Part shown: in pieces, positions 1 through 9,666 of the stretch
Layout of the letters: each line of letters opens with the position of its first letter
Position numbering within the stretch: position 1 is the stretch's first letter
NCBI RefSeq assembly: GCF_022814725.1
Contig: NZ_CP093442.1
Coordinates: 2,728,001 to 2,792,000, forward strand
Length of the DNA: 64,000 nt
Source of the DNA: Bdellovibrio reynosensis
GTDB lineage: Bacteria > Bdellovibrionota > Bdellovibrionia > Bdellovibrionales > Bdellovibrionaceae
Direction of reading: 5' to 3'
Translations under genes and position numbers: made by a program
The notes under the pieces: generated by a model
What the model saw: the letters and a program-made list of their open reading frames with translations, nothing else
Database searches by the model: none
Told to the model about the DNA's origin: nothing

Positions 1-375
1 CAAATCTTTTTTGATCATTTCTATCAGCGTATGAAAGTCGACGGGCTTACTAAGGAAGCGAGCTGCCCCAAGTGATGCCGCTTTCATTCTATATTCAGGC
101 GACTCATAGGCGCTCACCATATAGACAGGAATTTTGCTGTGGTTTTTGCGAAGTTCCTGCAACAGCTCGAAACCGTCCATATCAGGCATATTAATATCAG
201 AAAGAATAAGATCTACTGGCGGGGTGGTCGGCTTATTTAGATAATCCAGCGTCTCTGGCGCTGAAAGAAACGAGACAAGATTCAATTCACCGATGCTGGC
301 GAAAAGTTTTTTAAACTTTAGCTTATATAGAAGATGGGTGTCGGCCTCATCATCTACAATCACGATATGAATCAT
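1..375 (-). CDS. Response regulator, CheY-like receiver domain (cut by window edge)
   Basis: This is the N-terminal 125 codons of a response regulator; the reading frame runs off position 1 without a stop. The receiver fold is clear: an acidic pair (VDDE) near residues 8-11, the phospho-acceptor Asp at about residue 60 in SDINMPDMDGF, and the conserved Lys at about 110 in LSKPVDF. The ATG (373-375) overlaps the TGA of the histidine kinase downstream in coordinate terms by the ATGA arrangement, so the two are translationally coupled and the kinase is probably the partner. Whether an output domain follows cannot be seen; a single-domain protein would end soon after the edge. Confidence 0.93.
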   Translation of the reverse strand, partial: MIHIVIVDDEADTHLLYKLKFKKLFASIGELNLVSFLSAPETLDYLNKPTTPPVDLILSDINMPDMDGFELLQELRKNHSKIPVYMVSAYESPEYRMKAASLGAARFLSKPVDFHTLIEMIKKDL

Positions 376-1904
376 GCATTAGGTCTTTCATGTACTAACG
401 GTAATGCCATAACGAACTCAGTCCATTGGCCAAACTCACTCGTATATTTTAGAGTGCCGCCATGTTTCTGGGCAATATTAAAAGCTACCGTTAGACCCAA
501 ACCAGCCCCTTCGCCTGCAGATTTTGTGGTCAAAAATGGATCAAAAATTTTCTCCCCAAGAATTGCAGGAATACCGATTCCATTATCGCGAATAGAGATC
601 TCAATCATATCACCACGGACGGCTGTAGATAATGTCAACTCCGGTTCGAAATTCTTATTCGTGATAACTTTCTTTTCTAAGGCATGAATAGCGTTATCTA
701 CGATATTTGATAAAGCACGTAATAACGACGTCGAATAAACCGGAGCCAAGGCTTTATCGGCCAGTCGATAGTTCACCTTCGGCGGAACATAGCTTGATCC
801 TAAAGAGCGGCTAGAGACTGTTTCTTGATAAGCTCTTTTAACGATTTCGTTCACGTCAGATGTTTCTAAAATATCGCTATCGTACCCAGAAAGAATCTGC
901 ATAGAGCGAACAATCTGATCGATTCTTTGAGAGTGTTTTAAGACCACGCGGCTGATCTCTTTAACTTCCGCGATATTTTCTGTATCCGTTAAGAGTTCGC
1001 TAAAGTTCAAAACAAAGTTTAATGGATTGCGAATCTCATGGGCCACACTGGCAGTTAAACTTCCTAAAGAAGCTAAACGCTCTTGTGCGACTAAAGTGGC
1101 TTGCATGCGCTTGATCTGCAGCATGGCTTTTTCAAGACTTTCGTTTTTAGTCGTTAACTGGCGCGTGCGATCAGTGACTTTTTGTTCAAGTGCCTGGTTT
1201 AAAGTTTCAAGCTGCTCATTGGCTTGCAAGAGTTCGCGCCTGAATCGGTTTAAAGAGTCTACAAGAACGTCAAGTTCATCTTCGCCCTTGTGATGAGGCC
1301 GCCGCAGTTTGAGCTCTTCAGCGCTTCGCCCTTTACCTTGCCCTCGTAAGTATTCAGCTATGTCTTGAATATGTACGACCAGGATGTGATTGAAGATAAA
1401 GTAAAGACAGAAGACAACAACTAAGGTCTTTCCGGCTTGTCGAATGAAAATCCAAATCGCTTCTTGGAAGTATTTTGCCCGCAGATTTTTAACATCTAAT
1501 TCGACATCCAAGGTACCTAAGATCTCGTTGGTATTCTTGTGATAAATATCAAATCGTTTGTAGTTATCATCTGTCGGATCTGATTTGCCGGTTTCGTAAA
1601 TGTCTTTGTTATCTGCCACTAGACGTAGATAGCTCACGCCTTGAAGTCGACTTAAACCGTCTAATTGAATCTCTAAAAGACGAGTATCATAGGACCACAA
1701 ATGTTCTGCCATGGAATCAAGATAGGAATTCTTTATGATCGCAAAGTTGTTCTGCAACTTTTCGAAATCCCTTTGATAATCCATAATTAATTGGAAGGCC
1801 GTTAGTACTAACGTGGCAAAAGAACTCACCGCCCATGTAGCAATGAGGAGCTTAAGAGAAAGTGAATTTCGGCGGAACCATCTACTGGCAAAACTTGGTG
1901 TCAC
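372..1904 (-). CDS. Membrane sensor histidine kinase
   Basis: A 510-residue sensor kinase. Two membrane helices (about 19-41 and 149-177) enclose a periplasmic sensor region of about 110 residues. A coiled coil of about 225-270 then leads to the HisKA domain. The phospho-accepting His is about H289 in AHEIRNP. The ATPase domain shows the N box (NIVDNAIHAL, N404), the G1 box DNGIGIP (about 440-446), the F box FDPFLTTK and the G2 box GAGLGL (about 466-471). The stop overlaps the start of the receiver gene by 4 bp, which indicates a two-gene operon. The ligand cannot be predicted from the sequence. Confidence 0.93.
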   Translation of the reverse strand: MTPSFASRWFRRNSLSLKLLIATWAVSSFATLVLTAFQLIMDYQRDFEKLQNNFAIIKNSYLDSMAEHLWSYDTRLLEIQLDGLSRLQGVSYLRLVADNKDIYETGKSDPTDDNYKRFDIYHKNTNEILGTLDVELDVKNLRAKYFQEAIWIFIRQAGKTLVVVFCLYFIFNHILVVHIQDIAEYLRGQGKGRSAEELKLRRPHHKGEDELDVLVDSLNRFRRELLQANEQLETLNQALEQKVTDRTRQLTTKNESLEKAMLQIKRMQATLVAQERLASLGSLTASVAHEIRNPLNFVLNFSELLTDTENIAEVKEISRVVLKHSQRIDQIVRSMQILSGYDSDILETSDVNEIVKRAYQETVSSRSLGSSYVPPKVNYRLADKALAPVYSTSLLRALSNIVDNAIHALEKKVITNKNFEPELTLSTAVRGDMIEISIRDNGIGIPAILGEKIFDPFLTTKSAGEGAGLGLTVAFNIAQKHGGTLKYTSEFGQWTEFVMALPLVHERPNA

Positions 1905-2236
1905 AGTGCGTATTTATAATCTAATCCGGATAAAAAGGGACCATTTAATATCTGTGGTAAATTACATTTAAGAAATATAATCGGATTTTGTCCGCAATTA
2001 AAAAGCTTTTCGGTTAACATTAGCCGTTTTTATACTGCCTAGTTCTTAAGCAGATTATTTATTTGTCAGGGCCAGAACTGTTTTTTCTCGTGATATATTT
2101 ACTTCCCAGTAATCGAACACATAGTTAGACTGAGTTTAGGAATTTGCTCACGGTTGATAAGGATATTAACCCCCGCAAAAACCTCTTGTGTCTTTAAGTA
2201 GCGCAAGTGCTCGTTAACCACAGGGAGGGATCGGAT
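1905..2236. other. Divergent intergenic region between kinase and lon
   Basis: About 330 bp separate the minus-strand kinase from lon. The region is AT-rich and must hold promoters for both sides. I could not fix a -35/-10 pair. A stretch at about 2150-2177 (TTGATA, then CCCCC) loosely recalls a heat-shock promoter but its spacer is too short. No repeat or RNA gene is evident. Confidence 0.5.
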
Positions 2237-4759
2237 ATGAGCGAGGGAAAAGTACAACAACTACCACTTTTACCCCTAAGAGACCTCATCATATTTCCAC
2301 ATATGATGATGCCGTTGTTTGTAGGTCGCGAAAAGAGCATCAATGCTCTAGAAGAAGCGATGAGCAAGCAAACAGACATTGTCTTGGCGGCACAAAAAGA
2401 CGCCAAAACAAACAATCCCGAACCTAAAGATATCTTTGCAATCGGAACAGTCGGTACAATCATCCAACTTTTACGCCTGCCAGATGGAACTGTGAAAGTT
2501 CTTGTTGAAGGCAAACGTCGCGTAAAGATTAAGAATTTCATTAACAATGAGAACTTCTTTATGGTGGCTGCAGAGCCCTTAGAAGAAGACGCTACAAACG
2601 TTGTTGAGGCTCAAGCTTTGGTTCGCTCAGTCAAATCAACGTTTGAAACCTACGTAAAACTGAATAAGCGTATTCCACCAGAAATTTTGATGCGTGTATC
2701 GACTATCGAAAACCCTGGTGAACTAGCTGATATCATCGTTGCTCAATTGAACTTAAAGCTTGAAGACAAGCAAACGGTTCTAGAGATCATCGATGCATCT
2801 AAACGCTTAGAACATTTGTTGAATTTAATGACCGGCGAGATCGAAATCCTAGAAGTAGAGAAAAAGATCCGCACGCGCGTGAAAAAGCAAATGGAACGCT
2901 CGCAAAAAGAATACTACTTAAACGAGCAAATGCAGGCGATTCAAAAAGAACTTGGTGAAAAAGACGACTATCAAGCTGAATTGCAGGACTTAGAAGTTAA
3001 AACTAAGAATAAAAAAATGAGCCAAGAAGCCAAAGACAAGGTCATGAAAGAGATTAAAAAACTCAAAATGATGTCCCCTATGTCTGCGGAAGCAACCGTA
3101 GTTCGTAATTATATCGACTGGGTGCTTTCTCTTCCTTGGTATGATTATAACGAAGAAAAACATGACATTAAGAATGCTCAGCGCATCCTTGATGACGACC
3201 ACTGGGGTCTAGAAAAAGTCAAAGACCGTATCCTTGAATACTTGGCGGTTCTTTCAATCTCTAAAGATATGAAAGGTCCTATCCTTTGCTTAGCAGGTCC
3301 TCCAGGGGTGGGTAAAACTTCTTTGGCTAGATCCATCGCTGAATCGTTAAACCGTCCATTCGCCAGAATTTCTTTAGGTGGCGTAAGAGACGAAGCGGAG
3401 ATTCGTGGTCATAGAAAAACATACGTGGGTGCGATGCCAGGTAAAATCCTGCAAGCTCTTCGTAAAGTTGATAAAGGTAATCCGCTTGTATTGCTGGATG
3501 AGATCGACAAAATGGCCAACGACTTCCGTGGTGACCCAGCCGCAGCGATGTTAGAAGTGTTGGATCCAGAACAAAACAACAACTTCCAAGATCACTACTT
3601 GGAACTTGAGTATGACCTTTCAAAGGTGATGTTTATCGCGACAGCGAACTCGCTGCACACGATTCCTCGTCCGTTACTGGATCGTATGGAAATCATCAAT
3701 CTTGAAGGTTATATCGAGCAGGAAAAATTCCATATCGCTAAGAATTATCTAGTTCCTAAGCAATTGGAAAACCATGGTCTGAAAGATTATAAAGTGACGA
3801 TCAAAGACGAAACTATTCGTGATGTGATCCGTTACTACACTCGTGAAGCGGGTGTGCGTAATCTAGAAAGACAAGTTGGTAACGTGGCTCGTAAAGTTGC
3901 TAAAGACATCGTGATGAACGAAACTTTAGAAACTTTCAGAAACGATACTAAAACTTCAGAATCAACAGGTAAGAAAGCCGCAGCGGCTGCTAAAAAGGGA
4001 GCTGGAAAATCTGCGAAGGCGACGGCGACTACCACGGGTAAAAACGCTGGTTACGTTGTAACTCCGACGAAACTTGTTGAGCTTCTTGGTCCGCACAAAT
4101 TCAAGTTCGGTGTTATTGAGACTGAAAATGAAATCGGTCTGACTAACGGTATGGCTTGGACTGAAGTGGGCGGTGACCTGTTAGCCGTAGAGGTGAGTGT
4201 GGTACCTGGTAAAGGTAAATTCACCGTCACTGGTCAACTAGGCGACGTGATGAAAGAGTCTTGCTCAGCAGCGATGAGCTACGTTCGTTCAAGAGGTCCT
4301 TTGTTCGGTTTGGACAAAGAATACTTCTCTAACATCGACGTACACATCCATTTGCCAGAAGGTGCTGTTCCTAAGGACGGTCCTTCAGCAGGTATCGCTC
4401 TGACGACTTCGATTGTTTCAGCAATCATGAAAGTGGCAGTAAAACGTACTGTGGCAATGACTGGAGAGATTTCACTTCGCGGTCGGGTGATGGCTATCGG
4501 TGGTTTAAAAGAGAAAATCTTAGCTGCTCATCGTGGTGGTATTAAGATTATTATCTGCCCTAAAGAAAACGAAAAGGATCTTAAGGACATCCCTAAGGAT
4601 GTTATGAAAGACCTTAAAGTGATCTTGGTAGACCATGTGGACCAAGTATTGATCAACGCTCTTGATATCAAATCTCCGAAAGAACTTTTCAAAGTTCAGA
4701 AGGAGACAGAGTTCGGTATCAAAGCTCAATACACAGGCCAAGCGGTTCATCATCACTAG
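2237..4759 (+). CDS. lon: ATP-dependent protease La (Lon)
   Basis: Lon is the soluble AAA+ serine protease that degrades misfolded and regulatory proteins. The 840-residue protein has the N-terminal substrate-binding domain (about 10-210), a coiled coil, Walker A GPPGVGKT (about 354-361), Walker B LVLLDEID (about 417-424), and the protease domain with catalytic Ser about 717 (KDGPSAG) and Lys about 760 (LKEKILAA). I start at the ATG at 2237, preceded by GGGAGG; a longer in-frame reading to 2207 lacks such a site. An Ala/Lys/Thr-rich linker (about 575-605) sits between the ATPase and protease domains, and the tail ends in three His. A terminator follows. Confidence 0.97.
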   Translation: MSEGKVQQLPLLPLRDLIIFPHMMMPLFVGREKSINALEEAMSKQTDIVLAAQKDAKTNNPEPKDIFAIGTVGTIIQLLRLPDGTVKVLVEGKRRVKIKNFINNENFFMVAAEPLEEDATNVVEAQALVRSVKSTFETYVKLNKRIPPEILMRVSTIENPGELADIIVAQLNLKLEDKQTVLEIIDASKRLEHLLNLMTGEIEILEVEKKIRTRVKKQMERSQKEYYLNEQMQAIQKELGEKDDYQAELQDLEVKTKNKKMSQEAKDKVMKEIKKLKMMSPMSAEATVVRNYIDWVLSLPWYDYNEEKHDIKNAQRILDDDHWGLEKVKDRILEYLAVLSISKDMKGPILCLAGPPGVGKTSLARSIAESLNRPFARISLGGVRDEAEIRGHRKTYVGAMPGKILQALRKVDKGNPLVLLDEIDKMANDFRGDPAAAMLEVLDPEQNNNFQDHYLELEYDLSKVMFIATANSLHTIPRPLLDRMEIINLEGYIEQEKFHIAKNYLVPKQLENHGLKDYKVTIKDETIRDVIRYYTREAGVRNLERQVGNVARKVAKDIVMNETLETFRNDTKTSESTGKKAAAAAKKGAGKSAKATATTTGKNAGYVVTPTKLVELLGPHKFKFGVIETENEIGLTNGMAWTEVGGDLLAVEVSVVPGKGKFTVTGQLGDVMKESCSAAMSYVRSRGPLFGLDKEYFSNIDVHIHLPEGAVPKDGPSAGIALTTSIVSAIMKVAVKRTVAMTGEISLRGRVMAIGGLKEKILAAHRGGIKIIICPKENEKDLKDIPKDVMKDLKVILVDHVDQVLINALDIKSPKELFKVQKETEFGIKAQYTGQAVHHH

Positions 4760-4782
4760 ATTTTAAGAAACAATTAAAACTT

Positions 4783-4810
4783 AAAAAGCCCTCGCAAGAG
4801 GGCTTTTTTT
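4783..4810 (+). terminator. Rho-independent terminator after lon
   Basis: AAAAGCCCTC, a GCAA loop and GAGGGCTTTTTTT form a GC-rich stem followed by a T run, 23 bp after the lon stop. Confidence 0.92.
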
Positions 4811-5243
4811 ATTCTTAAAACTAGCAGTCAAAAAATCAGCAACCTATTCTTCAACTGTTTTGCCTTCAAACTGAAAGCAATTTATAGATATTTCAGAAAT
4901 TGTGATGATTCGATAAATTTCTAAACTGATCTTAAATCCCATTACTTTTATCAAAGGGCAGTGAAGTTTCGGTTTCCTTTTTAAATGCCTTAAACCCCTT
5001 GAAATGCCTCATTTTCAAGGCAAACACGGCAGTATTTAAAAAGCGTTTTTTTATTAAATTTCGCAACTTCGCCTGTCGCGTCAATGCCTTACAGGCGGGC
5101 AGTTACATTAAATTACTGAAATCAATTCCAACTCTGCCCGGTTTTTATGCAACTGTTCGCGTCTTACATTGACGAAATACTGACAATCTGAAAAAACAAC
5201 TCCCTCGCAAGTAATTCTTCTTTTGTTTGGAGTTGGAAGAACC
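4811..5243. other. Intergenic region with two hairpins upstream of the TPR regulator
   Basis: About 430 bp without a supported gene. Two stem-loops stand out: CCTTGAAA/TTTCAAGG (4997-5004 with 5013-5020, loop 8) and GCCTGT/ACAGGC (5071-5076 with 5091-5096, loop 14). Neither has a T run, so they look like operator or RNA elements rather than terminators. TTGACG near 5170 could be a -35 element, but I cannot pair it with a good -10. Confidence 0.45.
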
Positions 5244-6347
5244 ATGAATCAACTAGAGCGCGCTTTTGAGCTCGGCAAACTGTATTGTGATCGAGGTGAA
5301 TTCGATCCAGCTGTTCAGCATCTTCTTGATGCTTCGAAAGGCTATTTTGCTGAGAAAAATTTCTCTCACTACCTGAAGTGCTTAAACCTATTGCTACGTA
5401 TCTATGCAGAGCGAGAGCAATTTGAAGAAATCAATTCTACAAAAGAAAAACTTCAAGATTTAGTTCTTAAAGAAGGCTTCGAGCTTAACTCCAAAACTTA
5501 TTACACGCTTGCGGTGTGCGCTTCTTACAAAGGACAACTAGAGACAGCGATGGACTATTTGCAAAAAGCATTAGCTATCGCTTTAGCTGCGGATAACAAA
5601 GAAGATATCTGTCATGCTATTTTCGGTCTTGCGATGGTTTATTCTCATCCAGCAGTGGGCCGCCACTCTGACGCTTTAAAAGAAATCTACAATCTCCAAG
5701 TATTCTTCCAAGTTTACCAAATGCCTGATCTGCAAGCGTCTTCATTGTTCTTGAATGCTGACATTCTAAAACAAATGAAAAAGTACGATGAAGCGATCGA
5801 GGTTCTTTGGAAGGCTTACGACATCGTGAAGGAGACTCGCAATGTCGTCATGTCTAACTACCTTATGGGTGGTTTGGCTGATGCTTACTTTGAAATCGGC
5901 GATAAAGATATGGCAAGAACATACATCACTCTTGCCCAACGTTCTGTCGATGGTGAAAACCACAAACGTTTAGGCAGAATGGTTCGCCAGCTTGCTGAAA
6001 AAATTGGCGGCGAAACGCAAACAAACTTCGATCTTATCTTTGATGAACCAAATCATTCTGTTATCGAAAAGAAATTGGGTCGCATCGACTTTAAGAATCA
6101 GTTCATTTTGTTAGATTTGCTACGTTTATTTGTTCAGAATCAAGGACAGATCTATTCTAAAGAATACCTTGTTGAAAACGTATGGAAGCAGCCTTATGAT
6201 CCTGCAATCCACGACAATAAGATTTACGTGACGATCAAACGTTTACGTAAGCTGATTGAACCGGATTATGAAAAACCAAAGTATATTTTTAGAGCCAAGA
6301 ACGGGTATTACATGAATAAAGCGGCTCGAGTTCATTTCGAGCACTAG
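5244..6347 (+). CDS. TPR protein with C-terminal OmpR-type winged-helix DNA-binding domain
   Basis: The first ~270 residues form TPR-like helical repeats with alternating small and aromatic residues. The last ~90 carry an OmpR/PhoB-type winged helix: the region KNQFILLDLLRLFVQN, then VWKQPYDPAIHDNKIYVTIKRLR, ending in a GYYMN wing. There is no receiver domain, so activity is probably set by protein contacts through the TPRs. The ATG at 5244 has GGAAG just upstream; an in-frame TTG at 5223 is a weaker choice. A secreted protein gene follows 9 bp later in the same direction. The targets are unknown. Confidence 0.85.
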   Translation: MNQLERAFELGKLYCDRGEFDPAVQHLLDASKGYFAEKNFSHYLKCLNLLLRIYAEREQFEEINSTKEKLQDLVLKEGFELNSKTYYTLAVCASYKGQLETAMDYLQKALAIALAADNKEDICHAIFGLAMVYSHPAVGRHSDALKEIYNLQVFFQVYQMPDLQASSLFLNADILKQMKKYDEAIEVLWKAYDIVKETRNVVMSNYLMGGLADAYFEIGDKDMARTYITLAQRSVDGENHKRLGRMVRQLAEKIGGETQTNFDLIFDEPNHSVIEKKLGRIDFKNQFILLDLLRLFVQNQGQIYSKEYLVENVWKQPYDPAIHDNKIYVTIKRLRKLIEPDYEKPKYIFRAKNGYYMNKAARVHFEH

Positions 6348-6356
6348 GGGGGATTC

Positions 6357-6932
6357 ATGTTGCGCAAAATTTTATTTACAGCACTGATTTTATTTACCGG
6401 CTTAAGCATCTCTTTGAATTCTCACGCAGTTTATCCAAGAGAAGAACATGTCATGCCAGCCAGCGATGATCGTTGGGTTCCATGGCCATGGAGCTTGGCT
6501 CAACCATTCCCTTGGCAAGATATCCAAGGTCTATGGAAAGTAGAGCAAGACGAGTTCGTATCTTACTTTGCTTTAAAAGTAGTTCGTCAGAAGAGCACGG
6601 GTCTTCGTCAGCTTCAAGTGAAGCAGTACGATGGTGACACTTGCCGCTTGCTAGCTACGGGCGTAGGCATCGAAAATAAACAAAAAGTATTGGCGCAAAT
6701 GACTAGCAAAGCGGGAACTACTTACCGTGTGCAGTTGACAGCGTTTAAGGAAAGCGATTCTCCAATTCCACCATTAAAAGGCCGCGTTGCTGTTCAAGGC
6801 GTTATGGTTCTTTCAATGGGTGCTCTGGATAATAAAGGCCCTGAAGAGATGGTTCATATGCAAATTATGAAGGTCTCAGCGTACCTGACGCAAAAAACTT
6901 GCATGGAAGATATAAAAAATCAGGATTTTTAA
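6357..6932 (+). CDS. Secreted protein of unknown function
   Basis: This 191-residue protein begins with a signal peptide (MLRKILFTALILFTGLS..., cleavage near NSHA) and is probably periplasmic or surface-located. The rest is a compact domain with several Trp/Pro residues near its start (WVPWPWSLAQPFPWQD) and two Cys (CRLL, KTCMED) that could form a disulfide. It lies 9 bp after the TPR/winged-helix regulator with GGGGGG as ribosome binding site, so the two are probably cotranscribed. I do not recognise the family. Confidence 0.8.
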   Translation: MLRKILFTALILFTGLSISLNSHAVYPREEHVMPASDDRWVPWPWSLAQPFPWQDIQGLWKVEQDEFVSYFALKVVRQKSTGLRQLQVKQYDGDTCRLLATGVGIENKQKVLAQMTSKAGTTYRVQLTAFKESDSPIPPLKGRVAVQGVMVLSMGALDNKGPEEMVHMQIMKVSAYLTQKTCMEDIKNQDF

Positions 6933-6988
6933 AAAAAGATATTGTATTGAGGTCGGACCCTTGTTACAAAGTGGTCCTTCTACACAAT

Positions 6989-7064
6989 AGGGAGTTAGCT
7001 CAGTTGGTAGAGCGCCACCCTTACAAGGTGGATGTCGCAGGTTCGAATCCTGTACTCCCTACCA
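6989..7064 (+). tRNA. tRNA-Val (anticodon TAC)
   Basis: The cloverleaf is complete. Acceptor AGGGAGT (6989-6995) pairs with ACTCCCT (7054-7060). The D stem is GCTC/GAGC, the anticodon stem CCACC/GGTGG with loop CTTACAA (anticodon TAC), and the T stem GCAGG/CCTGT with loop TTCGAAT. The CCA end is encoded (7062-7064). Confidence 0.97.
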
Positions 7065-7072
7065 AATAAAAC

Positions 7073-7097
7073 AACCGCCCTCTGGCGGTTTTTTTAT
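7073..7097 (+). terminator. Terminator after tRNA-Val
   Basis: AACCGCC, CTCT loop, GGCGGTT followed by a run of T, 9 bp after the tRNA. Confidence 0.9.
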
Positions 7098-7110
7098 TTG
7101 TGCCGTTAGC

Positions 7111-7247
7111 ACTCCAGCTTCGCTGGAGTAGTTTCTAAAGTTTCCCGCCTTCGATTGTCGTTTTTGGGTTTAGTCGTAAATTGCCGCCGGCAATTTACTC
7201 CGTGTTTTTTGTGGATGGATTGTCGTTTTCTGCCTTTGGCAGAAAAC
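7111..7247. repeat. Cluster of three short-loop hairpins at the 3' end of the chemoreceptor gene
   Basis: Three perfect hairpins with 3-nt loops lie in a row: ACTCCAGC/GCTGGAGT (7111-7129), GTAAATTGCC/GGCAATTTAC (7176-7198) and GTTTTCTGCC/GGCAGAAAAC (7225-7247). Read on the minus strand, the last two share the frame GGAGT-arm-TGCC-loop-GGCA-arm-ACGAC, with different but complementary arm tips. They could end the chemoreceptor transcript, but no T run follows on that strand. They look like a REP-like family. Confidence 0.75.
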
Positions 7248-7251
7248 TCCT

Positions 7252-8682
7252 TTAGGTTTGATTTCTTTGGCCTGAGATTAGTTGGTTTAGGTCTTCTACT
7301 ATTTCGTTCATTCTTTTCGATAGGCCTGACATTTCTTCGCTGTTTTGGGCTACCTCTTGAGCTACTTGGGCGTTGCTTTGTGAAGATTGATCTACTTTGT
7401 TCATTGCTTGGTTTATTTGCGATATGCCCATTGCTTGTTCTTTGCTGGCTTCGCTGATTTGATTGTTTAATTCGCTGACGGATTTTGCTGATTCGAAGAA
7501 TTTTTCTATCAGTGTTGCGCTTTGTTCGGCGGCTTGTCCGCCTTCTTGTGTTCTCGTTACGCTATTTTGGATCATCTTTGAAATGTCTTTTGCTGATTCG
7601 GCACTTCTTGCGGCTAGGCTTCTTACGGCTTCTGCTACGACTGCGAAGCCTTTACCCATTTCTCCGGCTCTTGCAGCTTCTACTGAGGCGTTTAGCGCTA
7701 ATAGATTGGTCTGAAAAGCGATGTCGTCAATGACCTTAATGATCTCTTCCATTTTCTTTGAGGATTCTTGGATCTCGCCCATAGAGGTTGTTAATTTTTT
7801 GATCGCGTCTGATCCTAACCTTGATTGTTCAACGCTTTCATTTGAAAGTTCTGAGGCTTTTGCTGCGTTTTCGGAATTCAGTCGAACCATGCTTGAAAGT
7901 TCTTCTAACGAGGCGACAGTTTCCTCTAATGAAGCAGCGGATTCGCTGGCTCCTGTTGCTAGCACCTGACTTGCACTACTTAATTGAAAGCTTGCTGTTT
8001 CTAGCGAACTGCCAGCGTGATGGATTTTTTGCGAAAATGCATTCATGGTCTTAATCAAACCAATCGTAATGAAAGATCCAAACACCAAGCAAAACAGAAC
8101 TCCGATAATTGATATTACTATATTCAGAGTAGTATAAATGCCACCCGAGGCGTGCGCTTTGGCGGCGTCTTTTTCAATCAATTCACCCAAGGTTTCCATT
8201 CGGCCTTCAAGGTCTTTAAAGCTCTTATCAAACTCTGGAAGTAAAGTTTTTGCGCTTTCATAGCCTTCATTGGCTGCGGATTGAACGATTTTATTTGTTT
8301 GATCAATATAGGTGTTCATTCTGGGTTTTGTTTCCAGAATGGCGGCCTTTGTATCTTGATTTAGTGGAAGTCTTTCTAAGTTTTCTAAATAGGCTGTGAA
8401 GTCAGCAGCTTTAGCTTTGGCCTCTTCAATGGCTTCTTTTAATCCTTGTTCATCTTTGCTTTCGGCAGCCACCAAGGAAGCTAGTACCACGGATCTTAGC
8501 CCGTCATGCATCATATCTGCCAGGGTCATATTCCTAACTGCAGGCAGTTGCACATTGGCCACGTTATCAAACTGTGTGGTTAAATGTGATGAGCTGAAGT
8601 TAGAAATTATGGCGACTAAAAGAAGGATAACTAAAAAGCCGCCACACAACATCCATAGTTGAGTCTTCAAAGTGAACTTCAT
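7252..8682 (-). CDS. Methyl-accepting chemotaxis protein
   Basis: This 476-residue chemoreceptor has a first membrane helix at about 10-30, a ~150-residue periplasmic four-helix-type sensor domain, a second helix at about 180-208, and a long cytoplasmic signalling coiled coil. The hairpin tip that binds CheA/CheW is clear ([18 protein letters not shown], about 325-345). There is no C-terminal NWETF-type CheR tether. The gene starts 6 bp after the stop of the putative outer-membrane protein upstream, so the two form one transcript. That suggests, but does not prove, that both concern the same nutrient or signal. Confidence 0.93.
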   Translation of the reverse strand: MKFTLKTQLWMLCGGFLVILLLVAIISNFSSSHLTTQFDNVANVQLPAVRNMTLADMMHDGLRSVVLASLVAAESKDEQGLKEAIEEAKAKAADFTAYLENLERLPLNQDTKAAILETKPRMNTYIDQTNKIVQSAANEGYESAKTLLPEFDKSFKDLEGRMETLGELIEKDAAKAHASGGIYTTLNIVISIIGVLFCLVFGSFITIGLIKTMNAFSQKIHHAGSSLETASFQLSSASQVLATGASESAASLEETVASLEELSSMVRLNSENAAKASELSNESVEQSRLGSDAIKKLTTSMGEIQESSKKMEEIIKVIDDIAFQTNLLALNASVEAARAGEMGKGFAVVAEAVRSLAARSAESAKDISKMIQNSVTRTQEGGQAAEQSATLIEKFFESAKSVSELNNQISEASKEQAMGISQINQAMNKVDQSSQSNAQVAQEVAQNSEEMSGLSKRMNEIVEDLNQLISGQRNQT

Positions 8683-8688
8683 TAAGCG

Positions 8689-9498
8689 CTACCAAAGTTT
8701 TGATTCAACCGATAAATAAACGAACACACCAGTTTCATGTTCAACGGCGGATGGTCCCAAACCAAACACCGCACCTAGGCCCGGAACAATTTCTGTTTCT
8801 TCTCCGACATCAAAGGCTGTGCGGATTCCGGGAACAAGCAGGTATGAGGTGCCTTCTGCCTTTTGACCTTCGCCTATCACTTCTTCCTGACTGTTAAACA
8901 CAAACTCGCAAAGTAGATTGGTTTTCTCTGTCATGAAATAGACAACACTGCTAGCGAAATTATATCCGAACAATGATGCTTTTTGGTCGGCAGCATTTTT
9001 TGCATCGGGCAGATAGGTGAAACCCAGGTTCCAATGGTTTGCCCATTTATCGTTCAGGGTGATTGAAACGGATTGGTTGAATTGAAGACCTAAAACTCCG
9101 GAACCAAAACCTTTTTGATAATCGCCCGTAGGCATAATCAGTGACAGACGGGGCGCCATTGAAATCATTTGATTGTTAAAAAGTTGGTATCTGTAATTGA
9201 TTAGCACATCATCGATGCCAGTTTGATCTGCGCCGTTTTGGTCTAAACTTTTATTTACAGGAATTACGTAAGAAATCTGGTGGGCCTCGCCCCCAAGCGG
9301 AATCTCATTAGTGAAAGTATAGTTCCAATCGTTGCTGCGATCGGAATATTGAAAACCTTGGATGAATTGAAGTACGCCTTCTTCCTGGTTATAGGCTTCT
9401 TCGATTAAGAATGAATTGTCTTTCACCGGTGCCGCAAAAACGACAACCGGAGTTATTAAGAATGGAACAAAAATTTTTAATATTGTTTTACCTAGCAC
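8689..9498 (-). CDS. Outer-membrane beta-barrel protein (phenol-degradation MetA/transporter-like)
   Basis: A 269-residue exported protein: a signal peptide ending near VVFAA is followed by a region rich in alternating aromatic and polar residues, ending in ...LSVESKLW with a C-terminal aromatic as in outer-membrane barrels. Repeated patterns such as GLQFNQSVSITL and HWNLGFTYLP resemble the MetA-pathway/outer-membrane channel family. I start at GTG 9498 because AAAGGAAG lies 5 nt upstream; an ATG at 9528 is in frame but less well placed. It is the first gene of an operon with the chemoreceptor. The substrate is unknown. Confidence 0.72.
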   Translation of the reverse strand: MLGKTILKIFVPFLITPVVVFAAPVKDNSFLIEEAYNQEEGVLQFIQGFQYSDRSNDWNYTFTNEIPLGGEAHQISYVIPVNKSLDQNGADQTGIDDVLINYRYQLFNNQMISMAPRLSLIMPTGDYQKGFGSGVLGLQFNQSVSITLNDKWANHWNLGFTYLPDAKNAADQKASLFGYNFASSVVYFMTEKTNLLCEFVFNSQEEVIGEGQKAEGTSYLLVPGIRTAFDVGEETEIVPGLGAVFGLGPSAVEHETGVFVYLSVESKLW

Positions 9499-9666
9499 GT
9501 GCACTTCCTTTTTATTATTAAGATGCACTTAGGGTAAAAAAACTGATCAGGTTCAGGTAGAAAAAATAAGTCTAGATTTCAACCAACACTAATCTAGATC
9601 AGGGTTTGCTTCATACATTCCTTCATCTATACCGAAACGAAAGAACGATGATAGTGGGCTGTGACA

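Noticed and set aside
2150-2180. Possible heat-shock (sigma-32) promoter before lon
   Set aside because: TTGATA and CCCCC are present but the spacer of about 10 bp is too short for the known consensus, so I do not call it.
6956-6978. Inverted GGACC/GGTCC before tRNA-Val as a regulatory stem
   Set aside because: It overlaps the likely promoter and is only 5 bp; I found no reason to treat it as functional.
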